Assembly: GCA_050289805.1 (NCBI GenBank)
Contig: JBNKGL010000008.1
Span: forward strand, 62,001 to 126,000
Direction: 5' to 3'
Source: JAUILA01 sp050289805
GTDB lineage: Bacteria > Bacteroidota > Bacteroidia > Cytophagales > Cyclobacteriaceae
DNA: 64,000 nucleotides
Below the pieces are notes generated by a model. That model saw only the letters and a list, made by a program, of their open reading frames with translations, did no database searches and was not told the DNA's origin. Numbering within the stretch: position 1 is the first letter of the stretch; every line of letters begins with the position of its first letter. Positions 1 through 8,631 of this stretch are shown in pieces. A program made the position numbers and the translations under genes.

Positions 1-972
1 TTTCTTTTGCCCGGATTACTGCTGATCCCTCTCATAGGTCAGGCACAATTTACTGCACGGAAAACCAGCAAATTGATGGGGAGCAGGTTTGATCTTACCA
101 TCGTGGCTGAAGATTCTTTAAAAGCGCTGGAATATATTGATCAGGCATTAGCGGAAATTACACGAATTGAAAAACTGATCTCATCGTGGGATGAAAACTC
201 TCAAACTTCTGCCATCAACCGGAATGCAGGTATTGCTCCGGTTGTTGTTGACCAGGAACTTTTCGATCTAATTCAGCGCTCACTGGCGATTTCAAAGCTT
301 ACCGACGGCGCATTTGATATTTCCTATGCTTCGATGGACCGCATTTGGAGATTCGATGGTTCGATGACCGGTATGCCCACCGCTGAACAAATTCGTGAAT
401 CTGTTTCCAGGGTTGGATACGAGAATATCGTGCTGGACACTGAAAAACACAGTGTTTTTCTTAAGGAACACGGGATGAAAATTGGTTTTGGCGCCATTGG
501 AAAGGGGTATGCGGCGGACCGTGCAAAACAATTATTGATGGATCAGGGCGTACCTGCGGGAATCATCAATGCTTCCGGTGATATGAATACATGGGGGAAG
601 CAGGCTAATGGCAAGGATTGGACAATCGCCATTACAAATCCACTGAACAAGGATCACGTATTTGCAACTTTGCCGATGCGTGAAGGAGCAGTAGTGACTT
701 CAGGTGATTACGAGCGCTTTGTTTCCTTCAATGGGGTTCGTTATGCCCATATCATTAACCCGAAAACCGGCTATCCCGCCACCGGAATTATCAGTGTAAC
801 GATTTTTGCAAAATCCGCTGAACTGGCAGACGCACTGGCTACATCAGTATTTGTGCTGGGAATTGAAGTCGGTATGGATCTGATTGATCAGCTGCCAGCT
901 GTAGATGTAATCATCATCGGAGAGGATGGAAAAATCCACGCCTCCCGGAATATTGAAATAAGACCCCAATGA
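1..972 (+). CDS. FAD:protein FMN transferase (ApbE family), 5' end outside window
   Basis: ApbE enzymes act outside the cytoplasmic membrane and attach FMN from FAD to a Ser/Thr of a target protein, using Mg2+. The reading frame is open from base 1 (the first codons read FL, then TTG), so the true start and most of the signal peptide lie upstream; the visible hydrophobic stretch ending in GQA looks like the end of that signal. Family motifs are present: GAIGKGYAAD near nt 493, NASGDMNTWG near nt 571, the HIINPKTGYP signature near nt 751 and an acidic ELADALATS metal-site segment near nt 820. Its stop overlaps the start of the next gene (ATGA), so it is translated in one operon with the DUF4266 and DUF3570 genes. 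These neighbours make them likely partners or substrates. The family call is secure; the target is inferred. Confidence 0.93.
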   Translation, partial: FLLPGLLLIPLIGQAQFTARKTSKLMGSRFDLTIVAEDSLKALEYIDQALAEITRIEKLISSWDENSQTSAINRNAGIAPVVVDQELFDLIQRSLAISKLTDGAFDISYASMDRIWRFDGSMTGMPTAEQIRESVSRVGYENIVLDTEKHSVFLKEHGMKIGFGAIGKGYAADRAKQLLMDQGVPAGIINASGDMNTWGKQANGKDWTIAITNPLNKDHVFATLPMREGAVVTSGDYERFVSFNGVRYAHIINPKTGYPATGIISVTIFAKSAELADALATSVFVLGIEVGMDLIDQLPAVDVIIIGEDGKIHASRNIEIRPQ

Positions 973-1181
973 AAAAACGCATTTTAATTATTTGTGCCTC
1001 CGTAGTTGTATTAAGTTCATGTACTGCAGTGAAGGAGTATGAGAAAGTTTATCTCAATGATCCTGATATGGCACTTGCTCCCAAAGGTTCAGATCGCTTC
1101 GAACTGAACTTTCAATCATACCGTGAGGCGGCTTCAGGTGCCAATGGAGGTAAAACAGGAGGCGGTTGTGGCTGCAATTAA
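969..1181 (+). CDS. DUF4266 small lipoprotein with Gly/Cys tail
   Basis: A 70-residue exported lipoprotein. Residues 1-17 form a lipoprotein signal, followed by the lipobox LSSC with Cys18. The mature part is about 50 residues, contains YLNDPDMAL, and ends in GGKTGGGCGCN, a Gly-rich tail with two closely spaced Cys just before the C-terminus. This is the DUF4266 layout; no function is established to my knowledge. It overlaps the ApbE gene by four bases and the DUF3570 gene by 38, so the three are tightly coupled. The GCGC tail could bind a metal or cofactor or be modified after translation; that is inference. Confidence 0.88.
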   Translation: MKKRILIICASVVVLSSCTAVKEYEKVYLNDPDMALAPKGSDRFELNFQSYREAASGANGGKTGGGCGCN

Positions 1182-2508
1182 GTTCATATCACGTTATGTA
1201 ATTCTCATTGCAATCATTGCCGCTCCGGTTCAGCTGGTCAGGGCCCAATCGTCCGATTCGGTAAGAACATTTAAAAAGCGTGTCCTGGAAAGCATGGAAG
1301 TGGATTTTTTGATGAGCTATTATTTTCAGGATGGCAATAATGCCGCGGTCACAGGAGGTATAGGTACCGAGAAACTTCAGGATATAACACCCACAATCGT
1401 TGTTTCTATACCATTGAACGCAGATGATGTGCTTAAACTGGATGCTGGAATATCTGCCTATACATCGGCGTCATCGAGCAATATAAACCCGTTCGATAAG
1501 AGTGGTTCTGAAGCAGATCCGTTTCAGGCTTCTTCTGGCGCCTCATCAGGGGATACGTGGGTTAACCTGACCACCACGTATTCGCACAGTTCAGATGACC
1601 GGAACAGTATCTGGTCCGGTAAATTCTCGGTTTCCTCGGAGTATGATTATTTCTCCATAGGCTTTGGCGGAAGCTATACGAAGCTATTCAATGAAAAAAA
1701 TACTGAATTAAATGTTCATGGTAATGTTTTCCTGGATACCTGGCAAACTATTTATCCATATGAACTCCGTCCGTTCAGAGAAGGAGGCCGCGGGCTGAAC
1801 GACCCGCTTTTTACCAGGAATACAATAACCGGGAACCCGGATTATGCGCCGGTATTCACTGAATTTCAGGATAAGCAGAGATATTCATATTCGGTAGGTA
1901 TTGGCTTCAGTCAGATCCTTTCAAATCGATTGCAGGGTTCGCTGGCTCTTGACCTGGTACAGCAACAAGGATTACTTTCAACGCCCTTTCAGCGGGTGTA
2001 TTTCAATGATATTGATCCATCCTTTATTGATAATTTTAGATTGGCGGATGATATTGAACGTCTGCCTGATAAACGTTTCAAGGTTGCAACAGGAGGGCGT
2101 TTGCACTATTATATCAATGAGTGGCTGGTAGTGAGAACATATTACCGCTTTTATCTGGATGACTGGGGCATAACATCAAATACAGCATCACTCGAGTTGC
2201 CGGTAAAGATATCCTCAAAGTTTACGGTCTATCCTTCGTATCGATTTTATAATCAATCGGCGGCAGATTATTTCGGCAAATATGCCGAACATCTATCGAC
2301 TGATTCCTTTTATACATCAGATTTTGACCTTTCAAAATTCAATTCCAACCAGTATGGTATCGGGTTCACCTATACAGATATTTTTACTTCATTCCACCTC
2401 GGACCATTCGGTCTGAAATCAGTCGATCTTAAGTTTAATCAGTACAAAAGAAACACGGGCTTGTCGTCCTTTATCATCGCCGGAGGGGTCAAATTTGTGC
2501 TTGACTGA
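1144..2508 (+). CDS. DUF3570 outer-membrane beta-barrel protein
   Basis: A protein of about 454 residues with a signal peptide (hydrophobic core YVILIAIIAA, cleavage after VRAQ) and a body of alternating amphipathic strands ending in a terminal strand, as in outer-membrane barrels. It matches DUF3570, a family usually found with ApbE and DUF4266. The ATG at 1144 is preferred; a GTG at 1123 would add seven residues, and both overlap the upstream lipoprotein gene. Residues 131-134 read SGAS, which resembles the Ser/Thr-Gly-Ala-Ser/Thr sequence that ApbE enzymes flavinylate, in a loop between predicted strands. The family assignment is good. A role as a flavin-carrying barrel for electron transfer is a hypothesis. 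Confidence 0.85.
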   Translation: MEVKQEAVVAAIKFISRYVILIAIIAAPVQLVRAQSSDSVRTFKKRVLESMEVDFLMSYYFQDGNNAAVTGGIGTEKLQDITPTIVVSIPLNADDVLKLDAGISAYTSASSSNINPFDKSGSEADPFQASSGASSGDTWVNLTTTYSHSSDDRNSIWSGKFSVSSEYDYFSIGFGGSYTKLFNEKNTELNVHGNVFLDTWQTIYPYELRPFREGGRGLNDPLFTRNTITGNPDYAPVFTEFQDKQRYSYSVGIGFSQILSNRLQGSLALDLVQQQGLLSTPFQRVYFNDIDPSFIDNFRLADDIERLPDKRFKVATGGRLHYYINEWLVVRTYYRFYLDDWGITSNTASLELPVKISSKFTVYPSYRFYNQSAADYFGKYAEHLSTDSFYTSDFDLSKFNSNQYGIGFTYTDIFTSFHLGPFGLKSVDLKFNQYKRNTGLSSFIIAGGVKFVLD

Positions 2509-2614
2509 ATAGCTTCCTGAGTGCATTCAATGCCATATTTCATTTTTCAAACTGACAATCCGCATGAATTAAATCGCTGAAACGGATAATCTTTAAGGAA
2601 AAAAATGTGCTGCC

Positions 2615-3100
2615 ATGAATATCAATAACTATTCAAAACCGCAGCTGAATATCCTTATTATCCTAAGAATATTAATCGGCTGGCACTTTCTGTATGAGGG
2701 TGTATTAAAAATGTATAATCCTGAATGGACCGCCAAGGGATTTTTGCTTTCCTCACAGGGTATTTTCCGTCCTTTATTTACCTGGTTTGCCGGTGAAGGG
2801 CAAATTGGCTTCATAGATTCGGTCAATATTGTGATCCTGATGTTCGTCGGTATCGCCCTTATTGCCGGAATTTTTGAAAGGCCCGCGGCTTTTGCAGGCT
2901 TCGTCCTGCTGGTATTGTATTACCTGGCGCACCCTGCGTTTCCAGGGCTGGAGCAAGGCCCTGCTGAGGGTAATTACTGGATAGTGAATAAAAACCTGAT
3001 TGAAGGTTTTACGCTGCTCCTGCTTTATTATTTCCCTACGAGCGCAGCATTCGGCTTAAAGCGAATATTAACAAGGGACAAGAAATTAGCCAACACCTAA
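2615..3100 (+). CDS. DoxX family integral membrane protein
   Basis: A 161-residue inner-membrane protein with four predicted helices (about residues 12-30, 68-87, 92-108 and 128-147). The N-terminal RILIGWHFLYEGVLKM resembles the DoxX/TQO-small-subunit fold. DoxX relatives occur with quinone-reducing or redox membrane complexes; the substrate of this one is unknown. It lies 13 bases before a Tat-exported Gfo/Idh/MocA gene, suggesting co-transcription; in Bacteroidota DoxX genes often accompany such oxidoreductases. About 105 bases without a clear promoter separate it from the DUF3570 gene. Confidence 0.8.
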   Translation: MNINNYSKPQLNILIILRILIGWHFLYEGVLKMYNPEWTAKGFLLSSQGIFRPLFTWFAGEGQIGFIDSVNIVILMFVGIALIAGIFERPAAFAGFVLLVLYYLAHPAFPGLEQGPAEGNYWIVNKNLIEGFTLLLLYYFPTSAAFGLKRILTRDKKLANT

Positions 3101-3113
3101 AAATTACTGAATC

Positions 3114-4730
3114 ATGAAATGGACCAGAAGAGATATGTTAAAAGGCCTGGGTGGTTTACCTGTACTGGGTACTGTTTGGTGGGCCGGAGGAAGCTATGCG
3201 GCAAGACAAAAAAAAGATCGTGAAGCGATTCTTGAAACACTGAATATTCAGGCGGCTCCCCCTGCCACGACAGGGCCAATGAGTGGGGATCCTGTACGGA
3301 TTGGAATTATTGGGTTTGGAATACGTGGTCAGCAGTTGGCGCGTGCATTAGGGTTTGCAACTAAGGAATGGTTAAGTGATATGCAGGAGTCTGCCCGGCG
3401 CAACCCCAGGGATACGAGGCTTTCGGAGTTCCTGGACCAGGAAGACCTTAATGTGAAGCTTACGGGGATCTGTGATCTCTTTGATGTGAGGGCAGAGATT
3501 GCTCAGGATTCGTTCGAAGGGATTCAGCGCTATCGCACACACCAGGAAATGATTGAAAGCGGCAATGTGGATGCGGTAGTCATCGCAACACCGGATCACT
3601 GGCACGCTCCGATCTCTATCGCAGCGCTCAATGCAGGCGTTCACGTCTATGTAGAGAAGCCAATGACACATAATATTAGGGAGACCTATGATCTCCGAAA
3701 TGCGGCTATGAATTCAAGTGCCGTATTTGCCGTAGGTCATCAGCACCGTCAGACGCAGAGTTTCAGGACGGCACAGGATATTATCGACAAAAAGGTTGTC
3801 GGACATATTTCTCTGGTAGAAACAAATACCAACCGTAACGATGATAATGGAGCCTGGCAATATGAGATCCATGAAAAGGCAAGCCCGTCAACGATCGACT
3901 GGAAGCAATTCCTTGGCAATGCACCGGAAGAGCCCTTCAACAAGGAGCATTTTTTCCGTTGGAGAAAATGGTGGGCCTATGGTTCTGGGTTATCAGGAGA
4001 TTTGATGACCCATGATTACGACAGGATTAACTGTGTACTGAAAATGGGAATCCCCCGGTCTGTGATGACTTCCGGTGGAATATACACACACAATGATGGC
4101 AGAAATGTACCGGATGTGATGCAGATCAACATGGAATTTCCGGAATTCTCAACAGGAAGCAGCCAGGAGCCAGGAAAGGAAAAAGGAATGACGTTGGTTT
4201 ACAGCGCTACACTCGGTAACCAGTTTAACAGACCAACACTGCTCATGGGTCATGACGGAACTATGGAGCTGGGTAACAGGCTCACCATCTGGGCCGATCC
4301 AAGGTCGACCCGTTATCAGCAGTCAATACAGGAAAAACGTATTGATCCCAGTGTACCCATTTATCAGTATGACCCTGCAGCGGATGCTGTAGACGGGGTA
4401 ACCTCTGCAACGTCGAAGTATTTTGCGGACAAGGGTTTGCTGTGGACTTACATTGATGGTAAGCGTGTCGATTCTACCTTCCTCCATCTACGGGAGTGGC
4501 TGAGCTGTATTCGAAATGGAGGCAAGCCCAGCTGCGGTATTCAGGAAGGCTTTGAAGAGGCCATTACTGCTCATATGGGTGGTCTTTCATATAAACTTGG
4601 TCAGCGGATATACTGGGATGAGGACAGCCAGGAAATTCTCCCGGTTGAGGGTTACGATCTGGATGAGGTTCTGCTGCTGAACAAGGAACAAATAGCGCCA
4701 AAACCGGCATATGACCCGGCATGGTCCTGA
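3114..4730 (+). CDS. Tat-exported Gfo/Idh/MocA family oxidoreductase
   Basis: A 538-residue protein beginning with a twin-arginine signal (TRRDMLKG, then a hydrophobic stretch up to about residue 30), so it should be exported folded, probably with its nucleotide bound. A Rossmann domain begins at about residue 61 with the GxGxxG turn at 67-72. The family catalytic-loop motif EKP is at 181-183, preceded by ATPDHWHAP, and a Gfo/Idh C-terminal alpha/beta domain follows. Members oxidise or isomerise sugars and cyclitols with NAD(P). The extra length over cytosolic members (about 340 residues) comes from the signal, an insertion around residues 80-105 and a longer C-terminus. It follows DoxX by 13 bases. 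The substrate is unknown. Confidence 0.88.
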   Translation: MKWTRRDMLKGLGGLPVLGTVWWAGGSYAARQKKDREAILETLNIQAAPPATTGPMSGDPVRIGIIGFGIRGQQLARALGFATKEWLSDMQESARRNPRDTRLSEFLDQEDLNVKLTGICDLFDVRAEIAQDSFEGIQRYRTHQEMIESGNVDAVVIATPDHWHAPISIAALNAGVHVYVEKPMTHNIRETYDLRNAAMNSSAVFAVGHQHRQTQSFRTAQDIIDKKVVGHISLVETNTNRNDDNGAWQYEIHEKASPSTIDWKQFLGNAPEEPFNKEHFFRWRKWWAYGSGLSGDLMTHDYDRINCVLKMGIPRSVMTSGGIYTHNDGRNVPDVMQINMEFPEFSTGSSQEPGKEKGMTLVYSATLGNQFNRPTLLMGHDGTMELGNRLTIWADPRSTRYQQSIQEKRIDPSVPIYQYDPAADAVDGVTSATSKYFADKGLLWTYIDGKRVDSTFLHLREWLSCIRNGGKPSCGIQEGFEEAITAHMGGLSYKLGQRIYWDEDSQEILPVEGYDLDEVLLLNKEQIAPKPAYDPAWS

Positions 4731-4752
4731 AATAATTATTTCCTCAATTAAG

Positions 4753-4792
4753 ATCCCTCAGGTTTGTTCTTTCCGCAAGCCTGGGGGATTTT
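4753..4792 (+). terminator. Rho-independent terminator after Gfo/Idh gene
   Basis: The left arm ATCCCTCAGG (4753-4762) pairs with CCTGGGGGAT (4780-4789) with one G-U wobble, and the stem extends inward by three more pairs. It is followed by a short T run. It lies 23 bases after the stop at 4730. Confidence 0.7.
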
Positions 4793-4905
4793 GTATGTTG
4801 TGAATATGAAATTATCAACCGTTCATACCAATGTGTGCCCGTATTTCCTTTCGTGTTCAGATTTTTTCAATAATTCTTTAGATTCACCGTAAAGAACATT
4901 CCGCC

Positions 4906-5880
4906 ATGATAAGTCCGTTCATAGATGCACATGTTCATTTGAATTCACTTTCCGTGGAGAAAATATCCATTGCGCAAGCCATGGGTGGCAAGTTCGTGTC
5001 CATCAATACAGATGTCCCTGAATTTGTTTCCATAGAAGAGCAGGGGCACATCACGCGATCCCTGGCCTTTGCATACCCGGAAATGGTACGGTATATTACC
5101 ACCTTTGATTTTGATGGCTTTCCTTCGGCAGAATGGGTCGATAAAACGATTTATACGATTCAGGCTGCCATTAGCGAAGGTGCAGCAGGAGTTAAGATCT
5201 GGAAAAATCTGGGTATGGAAATCAGGGATGAATCCGGAAATTTTGTGATGATCGATGACGAAAGGCTGGATCCGGTATTTGATTATCTTGAATCACATAA
5301 AATCATGGTCCTTGGCCATCAGGGTGAACCCAGGAATTGTTGGCTACCGCTTGAGGAGATGACGGTAAATTCAGACCGGAATTATTTTGAAACCCATCCG
5401 GAATATCATATGTTCCTGCATCCTGAATTCCCGTCGTATGAAAAACAAATTGAGGCCAGGGATAACCGGCTTACCAGGAATCCTGAACTCAACTTCGTTG
5501 GATTGCACCTTCTGAGTCTTGAATATTCAATACATGAAGTTGCCATACGTCTTGATCAATTCCCTAATCTGATGACGGATCTTGCCGAGCGAATTTGTCA
5601 CCTACAGCTCCAGGCGATGCAGGATCATAGTGGTGTCCGTGATTTTATGATCGCTTATCAGGATCGAATCATATACGGGACGGATGTGATCGACGATGGA
5701 TCCGATCCCGGCATCGCCGTACGTTTCGAGTCTTTATGGAAACGGCACTGGAAGTTTTTTGCAACGGAAGAATGGCAGGAGGCGCCTGAATTCAATGGAA
5801 AATTTAAGGGGCTTGGTCTTCCGGAAATTGTACTTTCAAAATTATTTTACGAGAATGCAGCCCGTACTTACGGATTTTAA
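4906..5880 (+). CDS. Amidohydrolase-related metal-dependent hydrolase
   Basis: A 324-residue cytosolic TIM-barrel hydrolase of the amidohydrolase-related (Amidohydro_2) type. The HxH metal motif is in DAHVH near residue 8. Later ligand candidates follow in the expected order: Lys in GVKIWKN, His in LGHQGEP, His in VGLHLLS and Asp in YGTDV. No signal peptide is present, unlike its two flanking Gfo/Idh neighbours. It ends 18 bases before the GH109-like gene and probably shares its transcript. Family members hydrolyse or decarboxylate ring and lactone substrates; with sugar oxidoreductases on both sides, a sugar lactone or uronate derivative is plausible but unproved. Confidence 0.82.
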   Translation: MISPFIDAHVHLNSLSVEKISIAQAMGGKFVSINTDVPEFVSIEEQGHITRSLAFAYPEMVRYITTFDFDGFPSAEWVDKTIYTIQAAISEGAAGVKIWKNLGMEIRDESGNFVMIDDERLDPVFDYLESHKIMVLGHQGEPRNCWLPLEEMTVNSDRNYFETHPEYHMFLHPEFPSYEKQIEARDNRLTRNPELNFVGLHLLSLEYSIHEVAIRLDQFPNLMTDLAERICHLQLQAMQDHSGVRDFMIAYQDRIIYGTDVIDDGSDPGIAVRFESLWKRHWKFFATEEWQEAPEFNGKFKGLGLPEIVLSKLFYENAARTYGF

Positions 5881-5898
5881 TATCTAAACTTTTCAACA

Positions 5899-7275
5899 AT
5901 GAAATCAACTGATCGCAGATCCTTCCTCCGAAATTCAGGCCTTTTGGGCCTGGGGTTGTTCGCCGGAAATGTCAGAACCGCAGATGCCCGCACTTCCATG
6001 TTCCGTACAATCCGGAAGACGGCTGATTTTAATATGAGTGGATATGCGGCACCGGCACTGGAAAAAGTCAGGGTTGGTATTGTAGGTCTTGGAATGCGCG
6101 GACCGGGTGCGGTCCGGAGGTTGAGTTTCATCGAAGGGGTTGAGATTAAAGCACTGTGTGATCTGATGCCAGAGCGGGCTGAGCAGGCGAAGGCATCCCT
6201 GAAGGATACGCCAAATCGCCCCGACTTGTACAGTGGTTCCTCGTTTGCATGGAAAGAGATGTGTGATCGGGAGGATCTGGATCTTATTTATATTGCTACT
6301 CCATGGGAATGGCATACACCGATGGCAGTTTATGCAATGGAGAGTGGTAAGCATGCGGTTGTTGAAGTGCCGGCGGCGACCACACTGGATGAGTGCTGGC
6401 AACTTGTTGAGACGTCGGAGAAAACCAGGAAGCATTGTATGATGCTGGAAAATTGCTGCTATGATTTCTTTGAATTGATGACACTGAATATGGCTCGCCA
6501 GGGATTTTTCGGAGACATCATCCACGGGGAAGGCGCCTATATTCATAATCTTGTCGATCTCAATTTTAACAAGGAAACAGGGTACCAGGGAATGTGGCGT
6601 CTGAAGCAGAATTATCGAAACGGAAATCTTTACCCCACACACGGCCTGGGACCTGTTTGTCAGGTTATGAACATTAACAGGGGTGACCAGATGGATCACC
6701 TCACCTCGATGAGCACAAATGACTTTACCATGGCCGCCCATGCAAGGGATCTTGCGATGGAGGATTCGTTTTACAATGAATTTGCTGCACATACCTATCG
6801 TGGCAATATGAACACCACCCTTGTGCGTACAAAGAAGGGTAGAACCATTATGATTCAACATGATGTTTCCTCTCCAAGGCCGTATTCCAGGATTCACCTG
6901 ATCAGTGGAACGAAAGCCATGGCACGCAAATGGCCTGACCCCCATATTTCCAAAGGGCATGGATGGTACAGCCCGGAGGAAATGAAGGATCTCGAAACTA
7001 AATACACACCGGAAATCGTGAAGAGAGTAGGGGACCTCGCACGCGAGGTTGGCGGTCACGGTGGGATGGACTTCATCATGGACTGGCGCTTGATCGATTG
7101 CCTGCGAAACGGGCTGCCGCTGGATCAGGACGTTTACGATGCCGCTTTATGGAGTTCGATCAGTCCGTTGAGTGAGTGGTCTGTTGCCAATCGTTCCGAA
7201 TCGCTGGATGTACCGGATTTTACCCGTGGGAACTGGAAAACCAATAAGCCGGTAAGTGTGTTGACCGACTATTGA
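5899..7275 (+). CDS. Tat-exported Gfo/Idh/MocA protein, GH109-like
   Basis: A 458-residue protein with a twin-arginine signal (DRRSFLRN, residues 5-12, cleavage near 30). A Rossmann NAD-binding turn GLGMRG is at 63-68. The region around IATPWEWHTPMAV, the segment ENCCYDF, and YPTHGLGP with His248 resemble glycoside hydrolase family 109 (alpha-N-acetylgalactosaminidase), where tightly bound NAD+ supports a redox-assisted hydrolysis. The usual EKP of sugar dehydrogenases is replaced by VEVPAA, as in GH109. It lies 18 bases after the amidohydrolase and ends against the stop of the opposite-strand methyltransferase gene. GH109 activity is inferred from resemblance; the sugar specificity cannot be read from sequence. 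Confidence 0.85.
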   Translation: MKSTDRRSFLRNSGLLGLGLFAGNVRTADARTSMFRTIRKTADFNMSGYAAPALEKVRVGIVGLGMRGPGAVRRLSFIEGVEIKALCDLMPERAEQAKASLKDTPNRPDLYSGSSFAWKEMCDREDLDLIYIATPWEWHTPMAVYAMESGKHAVVEVPAATTLDECWQLVETSEKTRKHCMMLENCCYDFFELMTLNMARQGFFGDIIHGEGAYIHNLVDLNFNKETGYQGMWRLKQNYRNGNLYPTHGLGPVCQVMNINRGDQMDHLTSMSTNDFTMAAHARDLAMEDSFYNEFAAHTYRGNMNTTLVRTKKGRTIMIQHDVSSPRPYSRIHLISGTKAMARKWPDPHISKGHGWYSPEEMKDLETKYTPEIVKRVGDLAREVGGHGGMDFIMDWRLIDCLRNGLPLDQDVYDAALWSSISPLSEWSVANRSESLDVPDFTRGNWKTNKPVSVLTDY

Positions 7276-8631
7276 TTAAAACGTTGGGGGGATGCGTAAA
7301 TGCTTCGGATACAGGTTGTTAATCCTTTGCTGATTGGACTTTCCAAAACCCAGTGGAAGTCCTTCGTGGGTGAGAAGAACAGGTCCCTTTGCAGTTTTAA
7401 TGGGTAATGCCTGACCTGAGAGAAATTTCAGCGCATCCTGCTCTGAAAGCGGCATCTGATTCTTGAATTCATGTACAATAGGATGCATTGCCAGGTCATA
7501 CGAAGGGATAAAATCAGCGCCTTTCTTCTCTCCAAGAAATATGCCCCTTTTGATAATATTTCCGAATTTACGAAGCAATTCAATATGTATGACTTCTGCT
7601 GTGGTAAGGGCATAAAATCGATCCTGGAAAAGCTGAATCCAGAATTCTGAAAGATCAATTTCCGGCAGATACGGAAAGGCTGCTTCCCTGATCTTATTTT
7701 TCCCGGAGATGGCTCCTGTTTTTATACCTGTATGTTGCAGGACGGCAATAAAAAACCCTTCACCATCGACCCAGTGAGGCCAGAATTGATATCCTGTGAA
7801 TCCTTCCTCTTCAATTGCTTCTATATTCCAGTGTTCTGAGAAATTGAATATTCGTGGTTCACAATGGTACTTCCTGGCGAAACGAACGACCTGATCCATG
7901 TTTTCTTCAGGGTTGAATGTGCAGGTTGAATAGATGATCGTGCCTCCGGGTGCAAGAAGAGTTGCCGCATCATCCAGGATCTGTTCCTGCCGGATTCCAC
8001 ACCCCGAGGCCCGTTCCACAGACCATTCCAACCGGCTGTCGGGGTCCTTTCTGAAAAGGCCTTCACCGGAACAGGGTGCATCTACAAGGACCAGGTCGAA
8101 TTGTACCCCTGATTGCGATAATTTTTTTGCATCAGACTGGATGACCAGGTGATCATCCGTACCCCATCGTATGGAATTTTCCTTAAGAATGTGGGCTCGT
8201 TTGGATTCTATTTCATTGGAAACGAGAAGGTTATATCTGAATTGGTCTTTGAGTATAAGTGATTTTCCTCCCGGTGCGGCGCAGAGATCAAGGATTATAT
8301 CTTCGCTTCGGAGTGGAATTTGTTTTAAGATGAAATCAAGGAACATCGAACTTGCTTCCATCGGGTAGTACAGACCGGCATGGTAATCGGGCCTTCGGAG
8401 AAAAGACGGACGGTTGTCGAGGTAAATTCCATCTTCGTTCCAGGGCACGGGCTCGCCCATTGGCAGGTTTTCTGCCAATGAAATTTTGGCCTGATTCAAT
8501 CTCACGGTGGTGCGGGGTTGAAGATCCAGGTATTTAAAAAGCAGGCTTGAATCCTTTATTTGCCCTGAAATCCTTTCTTTAAAGGATAATGGAAGAGCGG
8601 GCAGGACGTCGGTTTTTTTCTTCTCATTCAT
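7276..8631 (-). CDS. RNA cytosine-C5 methyltransferase (NOL1/NOP2/Sun, RsmF-like)
   Basis: A 451-residue SAM-dependent enzyme that should methylate C5 of a cytidine in rRNA or tRNA. Residues 115-124 read DLCAAPGGKS (SAM-binding loop). DAPCSGEG carries Cys187 and YSTCTF carries Cys237, the two cysteines of the m5C mechanism. The C-terminal 150 residues form a second domain like that of E. coli RsmF (YebU), of similar total length. The start overlaps the stop of the upstream lipoprotein gene by one base (TAATG), indicating an operon. Which RNA site is modified cannot be told, so no symbol is given. Confidence 0.9.
   Translation of the reverse strand: MNEKKKTDVLPALPLSFKERISGQIKDSSLLFKYLDLQPRTTVRLNQAKISLAENLPMGEPVPWNEDGIYLDNRPSFLRRPDYHAGLYYPMEASSMFLDFILKQIPLRSEDIILDLCAAPGGKSLILKDQFRYNLLVSNEIESKRAHILKENSIRWGTDDHLVIQSDAKKLSQSGVQFDLVLVDAPCSGEGLFRKDPDSRLEWSVERASGCGIRQEQILDDAATLLAPGGTIIYSTCTFNPEENMDQVVRFARKYHCEPRIFNFSEHWNIEAIEEEGFTGYQFWPHWVDGEGFFIAVLQHTGIKTGAISGKNKIREAAFPYLPEIDLSEFWIQLFQDRFYALTTAEVIHIELLRKFGNIIKRGIFLGEKKGADFIPSYDLAMHPIVHEFKNQMPLSEQDALKFLSGQALPIKTAKGPVLLTHEGLPLGFGKSNQQRINNLYPKHLRIPPTF

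Noticed and set aside
5935..7059. 374-codon open frame on the minus strand
   Set aside because: It lies wholly opposite the GH109-like gene, whose motifs are clear; the translated protein is Cys/His-rich with no domain, as expected for an antisense shadow.
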